Assembly: GCA_913019975.1 (NCBI GenBank)
Contig: CAJWBH010000007.1
Coordinates: 62,001-126,000, forward strand
Direction: 5' to 3'
DNA length: 64,000 nucleotides
Source: Thalassolituus maritimus
GTDB lineage: Bacteria; Pseudomonadota; Gammaproteobacteria; Pseudomonadales; Oceanobacteraceae
The position numbers and the translations under genes are program-made. Positions 58,433 to 64,000 of this stretch are shown here, piece after piece (within the stretch, counting starts at the first letter, position 1; each line of letters opens with the position of its first letter). A model generated the notes under the pieces. It saw nothing but the letters and a program-made list of their open reading frames with translations, was not told where the DNA came from and did not search any database.

Positions 58433-60244
58433 TCAGAGTTTATTCCAGAGAGAATCAAAATCATCTTCAATCAGAGCATCACTAACACTGGTGGCCACCT
58501 GGCGTTTTTGCTCGGATGAGACTCCGGAAGCTCTGAACTGGAATTGCCCAAAGCTATTAGTAGACGCCAGGCTTTTGCTTAACTGATAGCGTCCGCTGAG
58601 TTTCTCATGCATCAACTCAATCTTATTTCCGGTACGGAAGGGCACCCGCGGCAGTATGACGCTGGCAGGCTGAGCGATCGCTTTAATCGCAGGCAGAACC
58701 AGAGCGCGCATTTGCGGACCGTTGCTGCCGGTTTTTTGCAGCAGGCGGGCGATAGCGACTTCGGCACGCGGTGCCAGAAGTTCAACGCCCAGCTGAGTCC
58801 CCTGACCTCGCAGGTGACGAATCCAGCGGATTGCTCCGACAGACCAGTGGCGTACGCCACGCTCCTGAATGCCGATCAGCTCGCCGGCCTGAATGGCGCT
58901 GGGTAGCTCACCTTTCCATTGCAGGCAATAGCCACCCGGGCTGGTGTTAATCAGAATTACGCCATAGCTGCTGTAGCGGGTTTTGGGCTCGCTGTTTTCT
59001 TCTTCTTCGACCTGATGGCGGTTGATAAACTCAATAGCATCAAGATTCATCGCTTTGTTATCGGGCATGCGTGAACCGCCAGCATCAAACGCATCGGCCC
59101 AGACATCGTCAGACACAGTGGCGCCGGTATCAACAGATTTACCGGCAGGGCCCTGATCAACAGGTTTCATCTTCAGGGAAACCTGATCAAAGTCGCGTTT
59201 CCCTGCCGTGTAGTAGTGCAATGCAGACAGACCGACGCAGACACTTAGTTGACCATCGGTAGGCACGCGACGGAATGAACGCTGCCAGTGGATTCCCCAG
59301 GATTGAATCGCATGGGCAATCAGCGTTTCGCTGGTCTTATCTGGCACGGTAATCCGGCCATCGCTGCCCGCAGACGCATATAGCTTCAGCGCCTGAACCA
59401 GTTTTTGCGTGTTCAGGCTGCGGAAATTTATCTTTTGGTTATCGCGCAGATGCTGGCGATACTGGCCTGGGCGGTCGCGATGAAGGTTGATGATAAACAG
59501 AGCGCTTTCATCGTCAGCCGGCGTCAGTTCAGCGTGAGGTGCCCAGTATTCACATACTTCATACAGTTGTGCCAGATCCTGCTGGCGCAGGTTGCTGGGT
59601 TTCGCTGTCCCCAAAAGGTGTATGCGTGCGAAGGCGTCACGGATTGTAGATTTGTAAACGTACCGTGCTTGTTGATCTTCAATAGTGATGTTTTCCAGAC
59701 GGCGCGCTTCTGCCATCAGGTAGATCTGGTTCACGTCCAGCCAGGTTCTGTCTGGCGGCTGAAAATACAGCTGGTAGGCCCGCAGAATAATCTGACTGCT
59801 GTCGACAATTGCTCGGTGAATAGCCGGTGCAAAGTGCTTGGGCGGACGATCTCCGGCGCCAAGCAGATCAACACTGTGTGCGACCACCATTTTGTAACCA
59901 GTCGCGAGATGCCCTTGCAACGCCTGGCTCAGATTAGCGATCTTAAGTTGCTTATCATTCAGGGATACAGAGGACTGCAAAAAGTGCTTATTCAGGACTT
60001 TGCAGACCGAGTGTATATAAGGACGGATAACTTCGAGGAGTTCAAATCGCTGTGCCGCAGGGCAGCTTAATGCGTTTAACTCGCGGATGGCCTGATAGAG
60101 GCGTCGGGAAGCTTCCCCGGTATTTGCCATTGGCAGGCTTTTGGCCCACTGTGAGAACGCCGGAAGTCCCGAACCACAGAACGACAACTCGCCTTGAGTT
60201 GCATTCGGGATATGCAATGTTATCGGTGTGCTCTGGCTGTCCAT
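58433..60244 (-). CDS. Large protein with C-terminal PilZ-like domain
   Basis: This 603-residue soluble protein has an uncharacterised helical N-terminal region and a PilZ-like region at about 430-510 (SSYGVILINTSPGGYCLQWK, AIRWIRHLRGQGTQLGVELL). The usual RxxxR c-di-GMP motif is not obvious. A protein of this kind lies beside fimX in Pseudomonas, so a shared role in c-di-GMP-controlled surface behaviour is inferred. No membrane segment was seen. Confidence 0.75.
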   Translation of the reverse strand: MDSQSTPITLHIPNATQGELSFCGSGLPAFSQWAKSLPMANTGEASRRLYQAIRELNALSCPAAQRFELLEVIRPYIHSVCKVLNKHFLQSSVSLNDKQLKIANLSQALQGHLATGYKMVVAHSVDLLGAGDRPPKHFAPAIHRAIVDSSQIILRAYQLYFQPPDRTWLDVNQIYLMAEARRLENITIEDQQARYVYKSTIRDAFARIHLLGTAKPSNLRQQDLAQLYEVCEYWAPHAELTPADDESALFIINLHRDRPGQYRQHLRDNQKINFRSLNTQKLVQALKLYASAGSDGRITVPDKTSETLIAHAIQSWGIHWQRSFRRVPTDGQLSVCVGLSALHYYTAGKRDFDQVSLKMKPVDQGPAGKSVDTGATVSDDVWADAFDAGGSRMPDNKAMNLDAIEFINRHQVEEEENSEPKTRYSSYGVILINTSPGGYCLQWKGELPSAIQAGELIGIQERGVRHWSVGAIRWIRHLRGQGTQLGVELLAPRAEVAIARLLQKTGSNGPQMRALVLPAIKAIAQPASVILPRVPFRTGNKIELMHEKLSGRYQLSKSLASTNSFGQFQFRASGVSSEQKRQVATSVSDALIEDDFDSLWNKL

Positions 60245-60395
60245 GCGATCCTGCTGTTAACTTTCGGGGTTAGCGATTTATATAGCCTCTATGGCGTGTA
60301 TTTTCCAGCAACTACACGACATTTAACCGTTTCAAAAGAGAAATGTGAATTTCTTTTACACGAACTGGCTACGCTATCACAAAATACCGGTGCGA

Positions 60396-61424
60396 TCAGG
60401 CCAGAACGGGGTGGGGACGCTTGTAGGGGTCTCCGGGCACTTCTCTCACAAGTTGTGGGACAAGGTAGCCCGGCAATTGTTCTCTTATACCGAGATAGAG
60501 CGCGGTGGCGTCCTTGTCGTCGACGAAATAATGCTGCGTCCCTTCAACTTTATCTGGAAGGTGAAGGTAATAGGGCAGTACCCCCATTGTAAAGAGCTTC
60601 TCGCTTAATTCGGCCAAAATAACAATGTCATCATTAACGCCCTTCAGGAGCACGCTCTGGTTGAGAAGCGTTACGCCACTGCTTCTGAGTTCACGCAGAC
60701 GTTCCGCATGGAGAGCGGTCAGCTCGTTCGGGTGATTCACATGGAGCACCATGGCGTTATCTGTACGGGTATGACTGAGCGCTGTCTGCAGTTCCGGTGT
60801 CAGGCGCTGAGGAATGACCACCGGCAGGCGGGTGTGTATACGGATTCGTCTTACGTGGCTTATTTCATCAATGGCTTCAATCAGCTCTGCGAGGGCTGTG
60901 TCCTGAAGCATCAGTGGGTCGCCACCGCTGAGTATGACTTCAGAGATGCTGGCGTCGGCACGGATATAGTCCAGAGCCGATTTTCTTTCCTCCCGACTCA
61001 AGCGGTTGTCGGCATAGTCGAAGTGTCTGCGGAAGCAGTAGCGGCAGTTAACGGCGCAGCCGGTTGCTGCCAGCATCAGCACCCGCCCCTGGTATTTGTG
61101 AATAATCCCAGGGCGTATGTTCGTCTGACGCTCACCAAGGGGGTCGATACTGTAGCCTGGTAGGTCTGATGCATAGGTTTCGCTGGCGATGGGCAGAACC
61201 TGTCGCAACAGAGGGTCATTCAGATCACTACGAACCATCTGATCAGCAAAGGGTCGGGGTACCAGTAACGGGAACGTCAGGGCCGGGTGGCCGGCCTTAA
61301 GAGCTTTATCTACCGGAATATCCAGATAGCTGAGCAGGCGCTCTCCATTGCGGAAAGAGTCAGCGAGAATCTGTCGCCAATCCTGCATCTCTACAGGCGG
61401 CTCTGTTCGCGTTATGATACGCAC
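60396..61424 (-). CDS. epmB: EF-P (R)-beta-lysine formation enzyme EpmB
   Basis: This 342-residue radical SAM enzyme has the cluster motif CAVNCRYCFRRHF (CxxxCxxC), SGGDPLM (AdoMet) and a C-terminal HLPDKVEGTQHYFV that fits the lysine 2,3-aminomutase family. EpmB turns lysine into (R)-beta-lysine for EpmA to attach to EF-P. It is divergent from efp with only 35 bp between the start codons. All three modification partners are adjacent. Confidence 0.95.
   Translation of the reverse strand: MRIITRTEPPVEMQDWRQILADSFRNGERLLSYLDIPVDKALKAGHPALTFPLLVPRPFADQMVRSDLNDPLLRQVLPIASETYASDLPGYSIDPLGERQTNIRPGIIHKYQGRVLMLAATGCAVNCRYCFRRHFDYADNRLSREERKSALDYIRADASISEVILSGGDPLMLQDTALAELIEAIDEISHVRRIRIHTRLPVVIPQRLTPELQTALSHTRTDNAMVLHVNHPNELTALHAERLRELRSSGVTLLNQSVLLKGVNDDIVILAELSEKLFTMGVLPYYLHLPDKVEGTQHYFVDDKDATALYLGIREQLPGYLVPQLVREVPGDPYKRPHPVLA
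61390..61418 (+). promoter_or_regulatory. Promoter of efp inside the start of epmB
   Basis: TCTACA (61390-61395) and TATGAT (61413-61418) are spaced by 17 bases and lead to the efp ATG at 61460. The promoter overlaps the first codons of the divergent epmB gene. Confidence 0.5.
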
Positions 61425-61459
61425 CTTAATTTATTACCTGACAGTAAGCGGAAGTCAAA

Positions 61460-62026
61460 ATGGCTAACTATTCTACCAACGAATTTAAATCGGGTCTCAA
61501 AGTGATGCTCGACAATGAGCCGTGCTCTATTGTGGAAAACGAGTACGTTAAGCCGGGCAAAGGCCAGGCATTCAATCGCGTGAAGCTCCGTAACCTGCGT
61601 AACGGTCGCGTTCTTGAGAAAACCTTCAAGTCAGGCGACAGCCTGGAAGGCGCTGACGTGATGGAAGTGGACATGGAATACCTCTACACCGACGGTGAAT
61701 TCTGGCACTTCATGGCTACCGACGGTTCTTTCGAGCAGCACGGCGCTTCTCAGGAAGCCGTAGGCGACACCGTTAAGTGGCTGAAAGAGCAGGACGTGTA
61801 CACCGTTATCCTGTTTAATGGCGCTGTTCTTACCGTTGCACCGCCTAACTTTGTAGAGCTTGAAGTAGTTGAGACTGATCCGGGTGTAAAAGGTGATACC
61901 GCGAACGGTGGCAGTAAGCCTGCAACTCTGTCGACCGGTGCGGTTGTTAAAGTCCCACTGTTTATCAATATCGGTGAAGTGCTGAAGATTGATACCCGTT
62001 CGGGCGAATACGTCGGCCGTGCCTGA
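61460..62026 (+). CDS. efp: Translation elongation factor P
   Basis: This 188-residue protein has the KOW/OB layout of EF-P. Lys34 in [14 protein letters not shown] is the site for beta-lysylation. It enters the ribosomal E site to rescue stalling at polyproline. AGCGGAAG precedes the ATG. The stop overlaps the start of epmA. Confidence 0.97.
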   Translation: MANYSTNEFKSGLKVMLDNEPCSIVENEYVKPGKGQAFNRVKLRNLRNGRVLEKTFKSGDSLEGADVMEVDMEYLYTDGEFWHFMATDGSFEQHGASQEAVGDTVKWLKEQDVYTVILFNGAVLTVAPPNFVELEVVETDPGVKGDTANGGSKPATLSTGAVVKVPLFINIGEVLKIDTRSGEYVGRA

Positions 62027-62951
62027 TACGCGCTGGCAACCCTCTTGCGATCGGGCAGCTCTGGCTGCCCGATCTGCGTTTTACCGCACTATTCGTGAGT
62101 TCTTTTACGCACGCGACGTGCTTGAGGTCGACACTCCTCTGTTAGGAAACGCGCCTGTTTCTGATCCCAATATTGAACCGATGCAGACCCGGGAAGGACG
62201 GTGGTTACACACCTCGCCTGAGTACGCAATGAAGCGTCTGCTGTGTGCAGGAAGCGGAGATATCTGGCAGTTATGTAAGGTGTTTCGTGCGGGGGAAGCA
62301 GGGCGTCGTCATAACCCTGAGTTTTCCATGCTCGAATGGTACCGGGTCAGTTGGTCGCTGGATCGTCTGATGGACGAAGTCCGGGACCTCGTGCGGGCGC
62401 TGTTTCAAACCCGCTGGGCCGAGCTGCCCGAAGTGCGTATGAGCTACGCCAGTGCGCTGAAGCAGTTTGCTGGTATCGATGTCCATAAGGCATCGGATGA
62501 CGACATCGCTGCGGTCGGTATTTCTGCCGCAGGGCAGGATCTGCAACTGGGCCGTGACGGCTGGTTAGATATCATTATGAGTCATAGGGTCGAACCAGCT
62601 TTGTCCGAAGAAACTCTGGTGTTTATTTATGACTTCCCCGCGAGTCAGGCAGCGCTTGCGAAGGTGAGTTGCGATGCCGATGGCAACCCGGTGGCAGAAC
62701 GTTTCGAATTGTTCTTTAACGGCACTGAATTAGCTAATGGATATCACGAACTGACCGATGCAGAGGAACAGCGTCGTCGCTTTGAAAAAGAAGCCGACGG
62801 GCGCCCTCTGGATGAGCAGTTATTGTCGGCGATTGAACAAGGCTTGCCGGAATGCTCCGGCGTAGCCATGGGCGTAGATCGCTTATTGATGCATTTACTA
62901 CAGGCTGAGCACATCAGTGATGTACTCAGTTTCGACTGGCCGAGAGCCTGA
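62019..62951 (+). CDS. epmA: EF-P lysine ligase EpmA (GenX/PoxA)
   Basis: This 310-residue paralogue of the class II lysyl-tRNA synthetase catalytic domain has the class II motifs [40 protein letters not shown] and [15 protein letters not shown]. It lacks the N-terminal anticodon-binding domain, as expected for EpmA. The GTG at 62019 overlaps the efp stop and gives the family start MPDTRWQPS. Confidence 0.95.
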   Translation: MPDTRWQPSCDRAALAARSAFYRTIREFFYARDVLEVDTPLLGNAPVSDPNIEPMQTREGRWLHTSPEYAMKRLLCAGSGDIWQLCKVFRAGEAGRRHNPEFSMLEWYRVSWSLDRLMDEVRDLVRALFQTRWAELPEVRMSYASALKQFAGIDVHKASDDDIAAVGISAAGQDLQLGRDGWLDIIMSHRVEPALSEETLVFIYDFPASQAALAKVSCDADGNPVAERFELFFNGTELANGYHELTDAEEQRRRFEKEADGRPLDEQLLSAIEQGLPECSGVAMGVDRLLMHLLQAEHISDVLSFDWPRA

Positions 62952-63000
62952 TCACGACTGGATCAGGCCAAGGCCAGAGGTAAGTCGGGTTTGAGTCAGA

Positions 63001-63858
63001 TCACGAAAGGTCCGCGATGGCCTCGCCCATTCTTACCGGTGAGCCCGCTTCAAAGGCATCCTTCCAGTCCACAACGCCTTTCGGGTGACACAGAATGACG
63101 GTCGAACCGAGTTTGAAACGCCCCATTTCTGCGCCCTTGTCCAGTGATACGTCAACAGGTGCGCCATACTCACTGACTTTGAGTTCGCGGCGCGGTGGAG
63201 CAATATGGCCAGCCCAGACGGTTTCAACGGCAGCGACGATCATAGCGCCGACCAGCACCATAGCCATCGGTCCTTTGTCGGTATCAAAAATACAGACAAC
63301 CCGTTCGTTGCGAGCGAACAGGCGAGGTACATTCTCGGCGGTTACCTGATTTACAGAGAACAGGTCGCCGGGAACATAAATCATGTCACGCAGTTTGCCG
63401 GCCATCGGCATGTGTACCCGGTGGTAATCCTTCGGTGACAGATAGATGGTCGCGAATTCACCGCCCATAAAAGGCGCTGCCCGTTTGGCATCTCCACCGA
63501 GTAGCTCAGTCAGGCAGTAATCCTGACCTTTCGCCTGAAAAATACGGCCATCAACGATTTCACCGCGCTGTGATACGGCACCGTCAGCAGGTGAGCACAG
63601 GACAGAGGCATCACCTTCGATCGGGCGTGCACCATCAATTAATTCGCGTGTAAAAAAGTCGTTAAAACAGGAGAACTCAGAGGCCGTCTGACGCTGAGCT
63701 TCGCTCATGTTGACGCCAAACTTTTTGATGAACAGATTAATGAGCGGATTTTTTACCCATTCCATTTCTGTCTCAGCCAGAGCACCCACAGCACGAGAGA
63801 GCAGGTGCTGCGGAACAACGTATTGGCTGGCGATAAACAGATTGTCTTTAAAACTCAT
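63001..63858 (-). CDS. psd: Phosphatidylserine decarboxylase proenzyme Psd
   Basis: This 285-residue protein has the self-cleavage motif FKLGSTVILC (the Ser gives the pyruvoyl cofactor) and DGAVSQRGEIVDGRIFQAKG and YHRVHMPMAGKL near the catalytic sites. It makes phosphatidylethanolamine in the inner membrane. It converges with epmA. The rhodanese gene lies just upstream on the same strand, as in Pseudomonas. Confidence 0.96.
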   Translation of the reverse strand: MSFKDNLFIASQYVVPQHLLSRAVGALAETEMEWVKNPLINLFIKKFGVNMSEAQRQTASEFSCFNDFFTRELIDGARPIEGDASVLCSPADGAVSQRGEIVDGRIFQAKGQDYCLTELLGGDAKRAAPFMGGEFATIYLSPKDYHRVHMPMAGKLRDMIYVPGDLFSVNQVTAENVPRLFARNERVVCIFDTDKGPMAMVLVGAMIVAAVETVWAGHIAPPRRELKVSEYGAPVDVSLDKGAEMGRFKLGSTVILCHPKGVVDWKDAFEAGSPVRMGEAIADLS

Positions 63859-63873
63859 TGGGTCATCTCTTAG

Positions 63874-64000
63874 TTAGGTTCAGTGCCGGTCACAACCGGT
63901 GTGTTTTCGTCATTGCCCCACTCAGACCACGAGCCAGCATAACCCCTGATATCGAATCCCAGAATTTTACCAACCAGGTAGGTATATCCGGAACGATGGT
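63874..64000 (-). CDS. Rhodanese-like sulfurtransferase, C-terminal part
   Basis: The frame from the window edge to the TAA at 63874-63876 reads GYTYLVGKILGFDIRGYAGS then WSEWGND, the C-terminus of a tandem-domain thiosulfate/3-mercaptopyruvate sulfurtransferase (RhdA/SseA type). The catalytic cysteine lies outside the window. It ends 15 bp before the psd start. The position supports RhdA. Confidence 0.8.

Overview
The window is a 64 kb stretch of a gammaproteobacterial chromosome, most likely a marine relative of the Oceanospirillales (Thalassolituus/Oceanobacter type). This is inferred from gene order, not from any search. Four blocks follow the order known from Pseudomonas: ptsO-rapZ-ptsN-hpf-rpoN-lptBAC-kdsD / mla-ibaG-murA-hisG-hisD-hisC-algW-NIF3; pyrG-eno / ftsB-ispD-ispF-truD-surE-pcm-nlpD-rpoS; ssb-MFS-uvrA; and serB-fimX-PilZ-like / psd-rhdA. 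Coding density is high, and no rRNA, tRNA, prophage, IS element or CRISPR array was seen.

Layout. 1-3.4 kb: the end of a nitrilase-family amidase, then a minus-strand nitrogen unit made of a formate/nitrite-family transporter and a fused PP2C phosphatase/Ser-Thr kinase. Its leader shows an exact sigma-54 promoter, a candidate NtrC site, two hexaloop hairpins with A1/G4 loops, and a terminator that overlaps the second hairpin. That is the layout of an ANTAR (NasR/NasT-type) antitermination leader. 3.4-13 kb: darP, mgtE, the nitrogen PTS (ptsO, ptsN) with rapZ, hpf and rpoN, then LPS export and Kdo genes (lptB, lptA, lptC, kdsD) and a Ca2+/Na+ exchanger. 13-21 kb: mlaFEDB without mlaC, ibaG, murA and the histidine genes hisG, hisD and hisC. 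hisD and hisC are separated by an 840-bp mosaic repeat. 21-28 kb: an AlgW/DegS periplasmic protease, a NIF3 protein, a DUF808 membrane protein, an unknown lipoprotein/barrel pair, a porin and an EamA transporter.

28-45.8 kb: pyrG and eno, then about 7.5 kb of accessory genes set between eno and ftsB (a MntA/HepT toxin-antitoxin pair with a frameshifted hepT, a diguanylate cyclase, a NADAR protein, a pirin, a thioesterase and an unrecognised three-gene cassette). The core order then resumes with ftsB, ispD, ispF, truD, surE, pcm, a DUF368 (PopT-type) protein, nlpD and rpoS. 45.8-54.7 kb: a MaoC-like hydratase, ssb, an MFS transporter, a LuxR-type regulator, uvrA, a DTW-domain tRNA modification enzyme and a class III cyclase-like protein. 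54.7-64 kb: a 56-residue unknown gene, serB, a FimX-like c-di-GMP receptor, a PilZ-like protein, the EF-P set (epmB, efp, epmA), psd and the end of a rhodanese gene.

The best candidate for something not previously described at this locus is the layered nitrogen control of the transporter-kinase unit. The unrecognised cassette at 35.8-38.7 kb comes second.
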